Made by a program: the position numbers and the translations under genes
Assembly (NCBI RefSeq): GCF_003349955.1
Contig: NZ_QLKQ01000016.1
Span: forward strand, 33,659-97,658
Length of the DNA stretch: 64,000 bases
Reading direction: 5' to 3'
Source: Azospirillum brasilense
Lineage (GTDB): Bacteria > Pseudomonadota > Alphaproteobacteria > Azospirillales > Azospirillaceae
In this document: positions 45,693 to 55,296 of the stretch, piece by piece
Position numbering within the stretch: the stretch's first letter is position 1
Layout of the letters: the number at the start of each line of letters is the position of its first letter
Notes under the pieces: model-generated
Databases searched by the model: none
The model's input: only the letters and a program-made list of their open reading frames with translations
What the model was told of the DNA's origin: nothing

Positions 45693-47402
45693 TCACGCTT
45701 CCACCAGCGCGAAGGTGTCGACGTCCACCAGCCCGCGGTCGGTGATCTTCAGATGCGGGATCACCGGCAGCGGCAGAAAGGCCAATTGCAGGAAGGGCTC
45801 GGCCAGCGGGCAGCCCATCCCCTTCACCGAGGCGCGCAGGCTGCGCAGATGGCGCTCCACCGTCTCGAAGGGCTCCAGGCTCATCAGCCCGGCCAGCGGC
45901 AGGGCCAGTTCGCCGACCACCTGACCGTTGCGCACCGCGACGAAGCCGCCCTGAAGCTCGATCAGGCGGTTGACGGCGATGGCCATGTCCTCGTCCGACG
46001 CGCCGACCACGCAGATGTTGTGGCTGTCGTGCCCGACCGAGGAGGCCAGCGCGCCCTCCCGGAAATGGAAGCCGCTGGCGAAGCCGCGTCCGACATTCTG
46101 GTTGGTGCCGTGACGGGCGAAGACGCAGATCTTCAGGATGTCGCGGTCGGGATCGGCCACCAGCTTTCCGTTCTTCGCCGGCACCTCCAGCCGCAGATGG
46201 GCGGTGATGATCTTGCCGGGCAGAACGCCGATCACCGACTGGACCGAGCCACGGGCCGGAACCGCGAAATCCTCCGCCGTCACCGGGTGGAGCTTGACGG
46301 AGCGCAGCCCCACCGGGCTGACCGCCGGCCGCCCGGCGAAGGTCTCCGGCGTCACCACCCGCCCGTTGCGGATCACCCGGTTGACCGCGCAGTCCTCCAG
46401 ATCGTCCAGCAGGACGAGGTCGGCGCGCTGCCCCGGCGCGATCAGCCCGCGGTCGAACAGGCCGAAGCCGCGCGCCGCCGACCATGTGGCGGCGCGGTAG
46501 ACATGGGCCAGCGGGGCGCCGAGCCGGATCGCGCTGCGGATCAGATGGTCCATGTGCCCCTCCTCGGCGATGTCGAGGGGGTTGCGGTCGTCGGTGCAGA
46601 AGCCGAGGAAGGGCGAGGTTTCCGGCTGGATCACCGGAGCCAGCGCGTGCACGTCCTTCGACACCGACCCGTCGCGGATCAGCACCTGCATGCCCTTGCG
46701 CAGCTTCTCCATCGCCTCGGGCGCGCTGGTCGTCTCGTGGCAGTTGCGGATGCCGCAGGACAGGTAGGCGTTCAGCTCCCGCCCGCTGAGCAGCGGGGCG
46801 TGGCCGTCGATGTGGCGCCCGTCGAAGGCGGCCAGCTTGTCGAGAACCCCGTCCACCTTGTGGAAGACGCCGGGGAAGTTCATGAACTCCGCCAGCCCCA
46901 GCACCTTCGGGTGGTCCTTGTGGCGCAACAGGTCCGCCGCCTCCAGCCGCGCGCCGGAGGTCTCCAGCTCGGTCGCCGGAACGCAGGAGGAGAGCTGCAC
47001 CCGCAGGTCCAGCGCCGTCCCCTCGGCGCAGTCGAGGAAGTAGCGGAGCCCCTTCTCGCCCAACACGTTGCAGATCTCGTGCGGGTCGCAGATGGCCGTG
47101 GTGGTGCCGCGCGGCAGGACGCAACGGTCGAACTCCATCGGCGTGACGCAGGTGGATTCGCAATGGACGTGGGTGTCGATGAAGCCCGGCACGACCGTCA
47201 GTCCGGAGCCGTCGATCTCCTCCGCCCCGTCGTAGGCGTCATAGGTGCCGACGATCCGGTCGCCGCAAATGGCGATGTCGCCCGCGGCGGTCTCGCCGGT
47301 GACGACGTTGAGGAAACGGGTGTTCTTGATGACCAGATCGGCCTTCGTCTCGCCCAGGGCCTGGCCGATGCGCGTCTTCAGATCGTCCCGTGTGACCGCC
47401 AT
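45693..47402 (-). CDS. ade: adenine deaminase
   Basis: A 569-residue amidohydrolase that converts adenine to hypoxanthine and ammonia in purine salvage. The metal-binding HVHCEST motif follows VVPGFIDT. Other family blocks are AICDPHEICNVLG, LGLAEFMNFPGV, FCTDDRNPLDIAEEGHMD, and the C-terminal SSVGHDSHNICVVG. Length matches the AdeC family. A GGAG sequence lies just upstream of the ATG. Confidence 0.93.
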   Translation of the reverse strand: MAVTRDDLKTRIGQALGETKADLVIKNTRFLNVVTGETAAGDIAICGDRIVGTYDAYDGAEEIDGSGLTVVPGFIDTHVHCESTCVTPMEFDRCVLPRGTTTAICDPHEICNVLGEKGLRYFLDCAEGTALDLRVQLSSCVPATELETSGARLEAADLLRHKDHPKVLGLAEFMNFPGVFHKVDGVLDKLAAFDGRHIDGHAPLLSGRELNAYLSCGIRNCHETTSAPEAMEKLRKGMQVLIRDGSVSKDVHALAPVIQPETSPFLGFCTDDRNPLDIAEEGHMDHLIRSAIRLGAPLAHVYRAATWSAARGFGLFDRGLIAPGQRADLVLLDDLEDCAVNRVIRNGRVVTPETFAGRPAVSPVGLRSVKLHPVTAEDFAVPARGSVQSVIGVLPGKIITAHLRLEVPAKNGKLVADPDRDILKICVFARHGTNQNVGRGFASGFHFREGALASSVGHDSHNICVVGASDEDMAIAVNRLIELQGGFVAVRNGQVVGELALPLAGLMSLEPFETVERHLRSLRASVKGMGCPLAEPFLQLAFLPLPVIPHLKITDRGLVDVDTFALVEA

Positions 47403-47495
47403 CGCTCCGCCCCGTCCTGCCCATTCCAAGTCTTCTTTAGGTAAATGGCCGGACGGCGCCCTTCAATCGGATATTCCATAACGTCGATTGCGCGG

Positions 47496-47765
47496 TCAGT
47501 TGCCCGGACGACCCGCCAGTTCGATCACCGGTGCGGTGCCACGGAAGTCCGGATAGTTCCAGTAGGTGCGCGGCTCCAGCCGGTAAGCCGGAAGGCCGGC
47601 GCCCAGCGTGTAGACGGGGCCGCTTCCACCATAGCCGACGCTGTAGTTGCCCGCCTCGGGCGAGCCATGGTCTCCACAAGGGTCTCCACAAGCCGTCAGC
47701 GCCAGAAGAAGAACGGCAATGAACGATTGCGTGAGCGTTCCGATGATGGCTGCGATGGGTTTCAT
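47496..47765 (-). CDS. small hypothetical lipoprotein
   Basis: An 89-residue protein with a signal peptide (IIGTLTQSFIAVLLLALTAC) ending in a lipobox LTAC. The mature part has a second cysteine (GDPCGDHG), a Gly/Tyr-rich centre and a WNYPDFRGTAPVIEL tail. No family recognised. Upstream, a 235-base gap (47766-48000) to the chemoreceptor gene holds an AT-richer stretch likely to contain the divergent promoters. Confidence 0.6.
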   Translation of the reverse strand: MKPIAAIIGTLTQSFIAVLLLALTACGDPCGDHGSPEAGNYSVGYGGSGPVYTLGAGLPAYRLEPRTYWNYPDFRGTAPVIELAGRPGN

Positions 47766-48000
47766 GATCCACCCGCCCGGTCCGACGCGTTGCACCCTCA
47801 TGACAACAAACACGCCGTGACTTTGGCTATTCCTGAAAAAATTCGTTTGCTCCAAAAACAATATGCGTTTCGTCCAGTTCTGGCCAAAAGGCGGCGCGGC
47901 AACGTGTCATGGAACGATTTAACGCTTCGGAAACCAATGGGTGCCTCATTATCGTCAGACGCAGAGGCGGCACAAGACCGCCGCAATGGGGACGTCCAGC

Positions 48001-49692
48001 ATGTTGAAAGCACTTAAGAATCTAAAGATCGGACCGAAAGTCTATCTTCTCGTGGGGCTGCAGGCGGCGGTGGCCGCGGTGACCGGCCTGATGGGGCTGG
48101 CCGCCATGCAGGATCTGGCCGGCAAGTCCGAGGCCATCGAACGCGCGTCCGACCGTCAGGTGCTGGGCGAGCAGCTCAACGGCCTCGTCCTGGCCGTCGT
48201 CATGGACTCGCGCGGCGTCTACATGGCCCGCGACCGGGCCGAGGTGGACAAGTTCGGGAAGCCCCTGCTGGACAGCCTGAACACGCTCGGCGAGCGGCTG
48301 GGCACCCTGAAGCGCCTCACCCCGGCGGAGGGGCAGGCGGCGCTGGCCCCGGTGGTGACGAAGGCCGAGGATTTCATCCGCTTCCGCACCGAAACGGTCC
48401 GCCTCGCCCGTGAGAAGAGCCCGGCGGACGCCCGGGCCTACGGCGACAACGACGCCAACCGCAGCAACCGGCAGGCGCTCAACGCCGCGATCCAGACGCT
48501 CAGCGCCGATCAGGACGGCATGATCGACCGTCTGCACGACGAGTTGGTTTCGGCGCGCCAGCATTGGACCACCCTGATGCTCGCCATCGGAGTCGGCGGC
48601 GTGCTGTTCGGCATCCTGCTGGCCGTGCTGGTCGCCCGTGACATGATCGCACGCCCCATCGCCCGCATGACCGCGGCGATGAAGACCATCGCCGCCGGCA
48701 ACACCGCGGCCGAGGTGCCCGGCACCGGCCAGGGCGACGAGGTCGGCGACATGGCGGAGGCCGTGCTGGTCTTCCGCGACGGCCTGCGCCGCGCCACCGA
48801 TCTGGCCGAGCAGGAGCGCCGCGAGATCGACGTGCGCCGCCAGCGCCAGGAGCGCCTGGAGTCCCTGACCCACGGCTTCACCCAGAAGATCGAGGGTCTG
48901 TGCCGCACCCTGAACGGGGAGGCCGACAGCATCCGCAGCAGCGCCGAATCGCTGACCCATTCCGCCGCCGACGCCTCGCGCCGCAGCTCGACCGTCGCGG
49001 CGGCGGCGGAGCAGGCCACCGGCAACGTCCAGACCGTGGCGGCGGCGACCGAGGAGCTGTCCACCTCCATCGGCTCGATCAGCCAGCGCCTGGGCGAAGC
49101 CGCCCGCATCGCCAGCGAGGCGGAGCGCGAGGCCCAGCGCACCAACAGCACGATCCAGGGCCTCGCCCAGGCCGCGGAAAAGATCGGCGCGGTGGTCAAC
49201 CTCATCACCGAGATCGCCAGCCAGACCAACCTGCTGGCGCTGAACGCGACCATCGAGGCGGCCCGCGCCGGCGAAGCCGGCAAGGGTTTCGCCGTGGTGG
49301 CGCAGGAGGTGAAGAGCCTCGCCAACCAGACCGCCCGCGCCACCGAGGAGATCTCCGCCCAGATCGTCGCCATCCAGAGCGAGACCCAGCAGGCGGTCGG
49401 CGCGATCAGCGGCATCGTCGGCACCATCGAGCGGATCAGCGACATCAGCACCAACGTCGCCGCCGCGGTGGAGCAGCAGGGCTCCGCCACCCAGGAAATC
49501 GCCCGCAACGTGCAGGAGGCCGCGATCGGCACGCAGGAGGTCTCCTCGACCATCTCCGGCGTGTCGCAGTCGGCCGACCACACCGGCGAGGCCGCCGGCG
49601 GCCTGCTGAGCGCCGCCAAGGGCCTGTCGGTTCACGCGCGCACCCTGCAGAGCGACGTGGACGACTTCACCCGCCAGATGAAGGCGGTCTGA
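48001..49692 (+). CDS. methyl-accepting chemotaxis protein
   Basis: A 563-residue chemoreceptor. Membrane helices at ~12-35 and ~193-215 bracket a helical ligand domain, and HAMP follows ([17 protein letters not shown]). The signalling tip is [24 protein letters not shown]. It is clearly related to the receptor at 30457-32169, with the same layout. The ATG at 48001 starts the [18 protein letters not shown] segment; longer in-frame starts lack support. A terminator hairpin follows. Confidence 0.92.
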   Translation: MLKALKNLKIGPKVYLLVGLQAAVAAVTGLMGLAAMQDLAGKSEAIERASDRQVLGEQLNGLVLAVVMDSRGVYMARDRAEVDKFGKPLLDSLNTLGERLGTLKRLTPAEGQAALAPVVTKAEDFIRFRTETVRLAREKSPADARAYGDNDANRSNRQALNAAIQTLSADQDGMIDRLHDELVSARQHWTTLMLAIGVGGVLFGILLAVLVARDMIARPIARMTAAMKTIAAGNTAAEVPGTGQGDEVGDMAEAVLVFRDGLRRATDLAEQERREIDVRRQRQERLESLTHGFTQKIEGLCRTLNGEADSIRSSAESLTHSAADASRRSSTVAAAAEQATGNVQTVAAATEELSTSIGSISQRLGEAARIASEAEREAQRTNSTIQGLAQAAEKIGAVVNLITEIASQTNLLALNATIEAARAGEAGKGFAVVAQEVKSLANQTARATEEISAQIVAIQSETQQAVGAISGIVGTIERISDISTNVAAAVEQQGSATQEIARNVQEAAIGTQEVSSTISGVSQSADHTGEAAGGLLSAAKGLSVHARTLQSDVDDFTRQMKAV

Positions 49693-49702
49693 TCCCCTCC
49701 CC

Positions 49703-49739
49703 CCTCCTCTCCGGATTTCATGCCGGGGAGGAGGCTTTT
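49703..49739 (+). terminator. terminator after the chemoreceptor gene
   Basis: A 12-bp stem (CCTCCTCTCCGG / CCGGGGAGGAGG, one G-T-type mismatch) with an 8-base loop, followed by CTTTT. It separates the chemoreceptor gene from the hydrogenase promoter region. Confidence 0.7.
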
Positions 49740-49802
49740 CCCGACGCATCCTTTCCGCTGATGCGCCCAAGGCGTTCGAAGCTTACCCGCCTCATACCCC
49801 AT

Positions 49803-49816
49803 TTGATGTAGATCAA
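49803..49816 (+). promoter_or_regulatory. FNR/FixK-type box upstream of hybO
   Basis: TTGAT-GTAG-ATCAA is a perfect FNR/FixK anaerobox. A TGCAAT hexamer at 49840-49845 would put a start near 49852 with the box centred about 42 bases upstream, the normal position for activation. A ~160-base leader to the hybO ATG would follow. The 320-base gap (49693-50012) holds no supported gene. Confidence 0.7.
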
Positions 49817-50012
49817 TGCCGCGCCAGCATCGAAACTGGTGCAATGCCGGCGAGCGTTTCGCGCCCAAATACCCCTACAATCGATAGGGATTACGCCGCG
49901 CCGTGGGTTTCCCGCATCGGGTTCCCCAGGACGCGCCGTGGCGTGCTGCGCATCCGGCGTCCGGCAACCGGGCGGCCAGCGGATCAATGCAAAAGGGTCT
50001 TTGGGGGAAATC

Positions 50013-51176
50013 ATGCCCGACGGACATGTGGATCTCGACGCCGAGCACATCGGCGATCTCGACGAGTATGAGGGTGCGCTGGCCGGCCTGTCCCGCCGGG
50101 AATTCCTCGCCTACTGCACGGGCGTGGCCGCCACGCTGGGCCTGTCCCCCGCCTTCGGCGTGAAGATCGCCAACGCCGCCGTGGCCGCACCGCGCCCGAC
50201 GGTGATCTGGCTGTCGGGACAGGCCTGCACCGGCTGCACCGAATCGCTGCTGCGCACCCACCACCCGTCGCTCGAGACGCTGATCCTCGACACCATCTCG
50301 CTCGATTACAACGAGACGCTGATGACCGGCTCCGGCCACCAGGCCGAGAACTGGAAACAGCAGGCGATGAAGGACAATTGGGGCAAGTACCTGATGGTCA
50401 CCGATGGCTCCATCCCGACGAAGGACGGGGGCGTCTACTGCAAGGTCGCCGGCAAGACTTACAAGGACGCCGTGCTGGAGTGCGCCAAGGGTGCCGCCGC
50501 GGTCATCTCCATGGGGTCCTGCTCCTCCTGGGGCGGCTGGCCGTCGACCGGCGTCAACCCGACGGGCGCCGTCGGCCTGAACGAGATCATCAAGGACAAG
50601 CCGGTCGTCTCGGTCCCCGGCTGCCCGCCGAACCCCTACAATTTCCTGTCGCTGGTCCTGCATTTCGTCGCCTTCGGCAAGCTGCCGGAGCTGGACGACA
50701 AGATGCGCCCGAAGTTCGCCTTCGGCCGGTTGATCCACGAGAACTGCGAGCGCCGCCCGCATTTCGACGCCGGGCGCTTCGCCATGGAGTTCGGCGACTA
50801 CGGCCACCGCCAGGGCTACTGCCTCTACAAGCTCGGCTGCAAGGGGCCGGAGACCTACGCGAACTGTCCGTCCATCGGCTTCAACGACGTCGGCCAGGGC
50901 ACCTGGCCGGTGGGCACCGGCCATCCCTGCTTCGGCTGCACCGAGAAGGGCGTCGGCTTCACCAAGGGCATCCATGAGCTGGCCTCGCTGAAGTCGGTGG
51001 CGCCGCCCAACACCTACCCGGCGGTCGCCGTCGAGAAGGGCGAGGGCATGTCGGCCGGGGCGGCGGCGGTGGTCGCCGGCATCGCCGGCGCGGCGGTCGG
51101 CGCCGGCGCCGTCATCTCCAGCCGGCTCGGCAAGCAGGACGCGAAGGCCGAATCCTCCTCCACCGCCGCCGAGTGA
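50013..51176 (+). CDS. hybO: [NiFe] hydrogenase-2-type small subunit HybO
   Basis: A 387-residue small subunit that carries the FeS clusters passing electrons from the NiFe site. The twin-arginine signal (SRREFLAYCTGVAATLGLS) lies unusually far in, after ~34 residues. Cluster cysteines appear in WLSGQACTGCTESLL, SMGSCSSWGGW, VPGCPPNPYN and HPCFGCTEKGVGF. A C-terminal hydrophobic helix (AAAVVAGIAGAAVGAGAVI) anchors it in the membrane. GGGGGAAA precedes the ATG. First gene of hybO-hybA-hybB-hybC. Confidence 0.95.
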   Translation: MPDGHVDLDAEHIGDLDEYEGALAGLSRREFLAYCTGVAATLGLSPAFGVKIANAAVAAPRPTVIWLSGQACTGCTESLLRTHHPSLETLILDTISLDYNETLMTGSGHQAENWKQQAMKDNWGKYLMVTDGSIPTKDGGVYCKVAGKTYKDAVLECAKGAAAVISMGSCSSWGGWPSTGVNPTGAVGLNEIIKDKPVVSVPGCPPNPYNFLSLVLHFVAFGKLPELDDKMRPKFAFGRLIHENCERRPHFDAGRFAMEFGDYGHRQGYCLYKLGCKGPETYANCPSIGFNDVGQGTWPVGTGHPCFGCTEKGVGFTKGIHELASLKSVAPPNTYPAVAVEKGEGMSAGAAAVVAGIAGAAVGAGAVISSRLGKQDAKAESSSTAAE

Positions 51177-51180
51177 GGTC

Positions 51181-52239
51181 ATGATGTCAAAGAACAAGAC
51201 ATCGGTCTCGCGGCGCGGCTTCCTGCGCAACGCGGTCAAGGGCAGCGCGGCCGCCGCCGCCGCGGCCTGCACCACCGTGGTCGCCGCCCCGCCGGAGGCC
51301 AACGCGCTGGTCCGCCCGCCCAAGCCGCTGCCGCCCGACGCCGTCGGCCTGCTCTACGACAGCACGCTGTGCATCGGCTGCAAGGCCTGCGTGACCGCCT
51401 GCAAGGAGGTCAACCACATGCCGCCCGACGTCGGCCCGGCCCAACAGGGCTGGAACGCCGGCGGCGGCGACAAACCGATCTACGACAGCCCGGTGGAGCT
51501 GTCGGCGAAGACGCTGAACGTCATCAAGGCCTACAGCCACGGCACCGGCGCCACCAAGGACGCGGCGGAGAACGGCTTCGCCTTCATCAAGCGGCAGTGC
51601 CTGCACTGCGCCGATCCGTCCTGCGTGTCGGTCTGCCCGGTGTCGGCGATGACCAAGGACGCCAAGACAGGCATCGTCAACCACGACCCGAGCGCCTGCA
51701 TCGGCTGCCGTTACTGCGTGCTGTCCTGCCCGTTCGGCGTGCCGAAGTACGATTACAACGACGCCTTCGGCGAGATCAAAAAGTGCCAGCTCTGCAAGCA
51801 GCAGCTCGCCAAGAACGAGCTTCCGGGCTGCGCCGACGTCTGCCCCACCGGGGCGACCCTGTTCGGCCGCACGGAGGACCTCAAGGCGGAGGCCAGGCGC
51901 CGCACCGCGCTGAAGGTGGGCGAACACACCCACTACCCGCGCGGCGACATCGCCGGCAAGGTCGGCGGCCCGCGCTCCGGCCATGAGAAGCTCGTCGAGG
52001 CGGCCTACCAGACGCACATCTACGGCGAGAAGGAGCTGGGCGGCACCCAGTGCCTCGCGGTGTCCGCCGTGCCGTTCGACAAGCTGAATCTGCCCACCAA
52101 CGTGCCGGAGAACGGCTATCCGACCCTGTCGGAAGGCATCCAGCACACGCTCTACGCGGGCATGATCGCCCCCGCCACGGTGTTCGCCGGTCTCGCCTAT
52201 CTGGCGCACCGCAACACCAAGAACCACACCGACGAGTGA
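51181..52239 (+). CDS. hybA: hydrogenase-2 ferredoxin-like subunit HybA
   Basis: A 352-residue periplasmic FeS protein that relays electrons between the hydrogenase core and HybB. It has a twin-arginine signal (SRRGFLRNAVKGSAAAAAA) and four cluster motifs: CIGCKACVTACKEVNH, CLHCADPSCVSVCPVSAM, CIGCRYCVLSCPFGVPKY and a CQLCKQQ...CADVCPTG set. A C-terminal hydrophobic helix (TLYAGMIAPATVFAGLAYLA) matches HybA. It starts four bases after hybO; ATG codons at 51181 and 51184 are both possible. Confidence 0.94.
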   Translation: MMSKNKTSVSRRGFLRNAVKGSAAAAAAACTTVVAAPPEANALVRPPKPLPPDAVGLLYDSTLCIGCKACVTACKEVNHMPPDVGPAQQGWNAGGGDKPIYDSPVELSAKTLNVIKAYSHGTGATKDAAENGFAFIKRQCLHCADPSCVSVCPVSAMTKDAKTGIVNHDPSACIGCRYCVLSCPFGVPKYDYNDAFGEIKKCQLCKQQLAKNELPGCADVCPTGATLFGRTEDLKAEARRRTALKVGEHTHYPRGDIAGKVGGPRSGHEKLVEAAYQTHIYGEKELGGTQCLAVSAVPFDKLNLPTNVPENGYPTLSEGIQHTLYAGMIAPATVFAGLAYLAHRNTKNHTDE

Positions 52240-52251
52240 GGGGGCCACGCC

Positions 52252-53421
52252 ATGTCTTCGCAAGCTCATGAGCATCATGGACACGAGCATCAGGCGCTCG
52301 GCGGCCGGGTCCTCACCCTTCCCTTCCTGATCTGCGCCGCGCTGGTCGCCGTCGCCGGCGTCATCCTGTTCCAGCGCTACACGCAGGGGCTGGCCGCCGC
52401 GTCGAACCTGAACGACGGCTACCCCTGGGGCATCTGGGTGGCCATCGACGTGGTGATCGGCTCGGCCTTCGGCTGCGCCGGCTACGTCATCGCGCTGCTC
52501 TGCTACATCCTGAACCGCGGCGAGTACCACCCGCTGGTCCGCCCGGCGGTGCTGGCCAGCCTGTTCGGCTACGGCCTCGCCGGTCTGGCGGTGCTGGTCG
52601 ACCTCGGCCGTTACTGGAACTTCTACCACATGATGCTGCCCTGGTACGCGCAGCCCAACTCCGTGATGCTGGAGGTCGGCCTGTGCGTGGCGACCTACAC
52701 GCTGGTGCTGGTGGTGGAGTTCGCCCCGGCCTTCCTGGAACGCTTCGGCATCGAGGGGCTGCGCGCCAAGCTGAACCGGGTGCTGTGGGTCTTCATCGCG
52801 CTCGGCGTGCTGCTGCCGACGATGCACCAGTCGTCGCTCGGCACCATGATGGTCATCGTCGGGCACAAGCTGTCGCCGCTCTGGCAGTCGCAGATGCTGC
52901 CGGTCTTCTTCCTGCTGACCGCGATCCTGATGGGCTTCGCCATCGTGGTCTGGGAATCGGTGATGGCCTCGCTGAACTTCCGCCGCCCGATGGAGACGCC
53001 GGTGCTGTCGAAGCTGGCCGGGCTGATGCTGGTCGTCGCCTCGCTGTTCGTCGTGCTGCGCTTCGTCGACCTGATCGTGCGCGGCCAGATCGGCCAGATC
53101 TTCGGCGGGCCGCAATCCGGCTGGTTCGTGGCGGAGATGGCGCTGATGATCTCCGGCCTCGTGCTGCTGATCCCCAAGGCCAACCGCAACCGGTCGCGGG
53201 CGCTGTTCCTGTCGGCCTCGCTCCTGCTGGCGGCGGGCATCCTCTACCGCCTGAACGTCTATCTCATCGGCTTCACGCCGGCGGTCGGTCCTTGGCACTA
53301 CTTCCCCTCGGTCAAGGAAATCATGGTCACCGTCGGCGTCTTCGCGCTGGAGATCGCGCTGTATCTCCTCTTCGTGAAGAAGCTGCCCGTCATGCACGCC
53401 GTCCATCCCGAGCACGGCTGA
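52252..53421 (+). CDS. hybB: hydrogenase-2 integral membrane subunit HybB (NrfD family)
   Basis: A 389-residue membrane protein with about ten helices, NrfD/PsrC-like, that transfers electrons from HybA to quinone. A His-rich cytoplasmic start (HEHHGHEHQ) precedes the first helix. Blocks typical of HybB include YPWGIWVAIDVVIGSAFGCAGY and PTMHQSSLGTMMVIVG. It is co-transcribed with hybA (12-base gap) and hybC (18-base gap). Confidence 0.94.
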   Translation: MSSQAHEHHGHEHQALGGRVLTLPFLICAALVAVAGVILFQRYTQGLAAASNLNDGYPWGIWVAIDVVIGSAFGCAGYVIALLCYILNRGEYHPLVRPAVLASLFGYGLAGLAVLVDLGRYWNFYHMMLPWYAQPNSVMLEVGLCVATYTLVLVVEFAPAFLERFGIEGLRAKLNRVLWVFIALGVLLPTMHQSSLGTMMVIVGHKLSPLWQSQMLPVFFLLTAILMGFAIVVWESVMASLNFRRPMETPVLSKLAGLMLVVASLFVVLRFVDLIVRGQIGQIFGGPQSGWFVAEMALMISGLVLLIPKANRNRSRALFLSASLLLAAGILYRLNVYLIGFTPAVGPWHYFPSVKEIMVTVGVFALEIALYLLFVKKLPVMHAVHPEHG

Positions 53422-53439
53422 GTTTAGGAGAGTTTCATT

Positions 53440-55143
53440 ATGGCTCAGCGAGTTGTTGTAGATCCGGTCACCCGCATCGAGGGTCACCTGCGGGTCGATT
53501 GTGAAGTGGACGGCGGCAAGGTCACCAACGCCTGGGCGTCGGGCCAGATGTGGCGCGGCATCGAGCTGATCCTTCAGGGCAAGGACCCGCGCGACGCCTG
53601 GGTCTTCGCCCAGCGCATCTGCGGCGTCTGCACCACGGTGCACGCCATCACCTCCGTCCGCGCGGTGGAGAACGCGCTGAAGCTGGAGGTGCCGCTCAAC
53701 GCCCAGTACATCCGCAACATGATCCAGGGCGCCCACAACGTCCACGATCACATCGTCCACTTCTACCACCTGTCCGCGCTCGACTTCGTGGACATCGTCT
53801 CGGCGCTGAAGGCCGATCCGGCGGCGACCGCCAAGCTCGCCCAGTCGATCTCCGGCTGGCCGAAGAACAGCACGCAGGAATTCGCCACGGCCCAGAAGAA
53901 GCTGCAGGCCTTCATCAACTCCGGCCAGCTCGGCATCTTCGGCTCGGGCTACTGGGGCCATCCGGCGATGAAGCTGACGCCGGAAGCCAACCTGATGGCG
54001 GCGTCCCACTATCTCCAGGCGCTCGACTACCAGCGGCGCATGAACAAGGTGGTGGCGATCCTCGGCTCCAAGACCCCGCACATCCAGAACATGGCGGTCG
54101 GCGGCGTCACCAACCCGATCAACATGGACAGCCAGTCCACCCTGACGCTCGAAAAGCTGATGTACATCAAGCAGCTGATCGACGAGGTGGGCGACTTCAT
54201 CACCCAGGTCTACATCCCCGACGTGGCGGCCATCGGGGCCTTCTACGCCGACTGGACGCAGTATGGCCGCGGCGTGGTGAACTATCTGTCCATCCCGGAC
54301 ATGCCGCTGGACACCAAGGGCACCAGCTTCGCCCTGCCGGCCGGCTACATCGACGGCGGCGACCTCACCAAGTTCACCCCGATCAAGGACTTCCACGACC
54401 CCTACTTCGAGAAGGGCGTGAAGGAGAGCGTGAAGCACAGCTGGTACCAGGGCGGCAAGGGCCCCCTGCACCCCTATGACGGCGAGACCATCCCGAACTT
54501 CACCGACTGGCAGGACGACGGCAAGTACAGCTGGATCAAGTCGCCGACCTTCTACGACAAGCGCGCCCAGGTCGGCCCGCTGGCCAACGTGCTGGGCATG
54601 TACGCGTCGGGCCACCAGCGCACGCAGTTCTGGGTCAACGCGGTGCTCGACGCGGTGTCGGGCCATCTCGGCAGCAAGGTCGGCGTCGACGCGCTGCACT
54701 CCACCATCGGCCGCCACGCCGCCCGCGCGGTGCGCTGCGTGGTCCTGCACGAGGAGTTGCAGAACCAGTGGAAACTGCTGATGGAGAACATCGCGAAGGG
54801 CGACACCAAGACCTTCAACAAGCCGGTGTTCCCGAAGGGCGAGATCCGCGGCTTCGGCTTCCACGAGGCGCCGCGCGGCATGCTCTCGCACTGGGTCGTG
54901 ATCGAGAACGGCAAGATCAAGAACTACCAGGCGGTCGTGCCGACCACCTGGAACGCCGGCCCGCGCGACGAGGACGGGAACATCTCGGCCTACGAGGCGG
55001 CGCTGATCGACAACCCGGTGGCGGTGGCCGACCAGCCGCTGGAGATCATCCGCACCCTGCACAGCTTCGACCCGTGCCTGGCCTGCGCCGTGCACCTGAC
55101 CGACACGGAAACCAAGTCGCACTATCAGGTGAAGGTCGTTTGA
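53440..55143 (+). CDS. hybC: [NiFe] hydrogenase-2-type large subunit HybC
   Basis: A 567-residue large subunit holding the NiFe(CN)2CO site. The nickel ligands are in the L1 motif RICGVCTTVHAITSV and the L2 motif DPCLACAVH. Fifteen residues follow the L2 histidine, the peptide removed by a HybD-type protease after nickel insertion. AGGAGAG lies before the ATG. The operon layout hybO-A-B-C is that of hydrogenase-2 (group 1c), a periplasmic H2 uptake enzyme coupled to quinone reduction. Confidence 0.96.
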   Translation: MAQRVVVDPVTRIEGHLRVDCEVDGGKVTNAWASGQMWRGIELILQGKDPRDAWVFAQRICGVCTTVHAITSVRAVENALKLEVPLNAQYIRNMIQGAHNVHDHIVHFYHLSALDFVDIVSALKADPAATAKLAQSISGWPKNSTQEFATAQKKLQAFINSGQLGIFGSGYWGHPAMKLTPEANLMAASHYLQALDYQRRMNKVVAILGSKTPHIQNMAVGGVTNPINMDSQSTLTLEKLMYIKQLIDEVGDFITQVYIPDVAAIGAFYADWTQYGRGVVNYLSIPDMPLDTKGTSFALPAGYIDGGDLTKFTPIKDFHDPYFEKGVKESVKHSWYQGGKGPLHPYDGETIPNFTDWQDDGKYSWIKSPTFYDKRAQVGPLANVLGMYASGHQRTQFWVNAVLDAVSGHLGSKVGVDALHSTIGRHAARAVRCVVLHEELQNQWKLLMENIAKGDTKTFNKPVFPKGEIRGFGFHEAPRGMLSHWVVIENGKIKNYQAVVPTTWNAGPRDEDGNISAYEAALIDNPVAVADQPLEIIRTLHSFDPCLACAVHLTDTETKSHYQVKVV

Positions 55144-55164
55144 TCCAAGCCTTCTGACCGGCCG

Positions 55165-55196
55165 AAAGCCCCTCTTCCCCGTGGAGGAGGGGCTTT
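55165..55196 (+). terminator. rho-independent terminator after hybC
   Basis: AAAGCCCCTC and GAGGGGCTTT form a perfect 10-bp stem with a 12-base loop, followed by a short T-run. It separates hybOABC from hybD, so hybD may be expressed at a lower level or from its own promoter. Confidence 0.85.
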
Positions 55197-55296
55197 TCGC
55201 GTCCCCCAGGCCGGGCGATTGATCCAGTTCACGGCGCCCGGCGCCGGTCCCGTTTCATCCTGCTGTTTCAAAATCTGCGAACGGAGCGCGCGTCCC

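Noticed and set aside
47941..48000. Upstream in-frame extension of the chemoreceptor gene
   Set aside because: The extra residues ([12 protein letters not shown]...) are unlike a chemoreceptor N-terminus, which normally begins just before the first membrane helix.
49903..50012. Possible sigma-54 promoter (TGGCGTGCTGCGC) upstream of hybO
   Set aside because: The GG and GC doublets are not ten bases apart; the FNR-type box at 49803 is better supported.
51187..55122. 1311-codon open frame on the minus strand opposite hybA, hybB and hybC
   Set aside because: Mirror frame of three clear hydrogenase genes; no recognisable motif and no plausible start.
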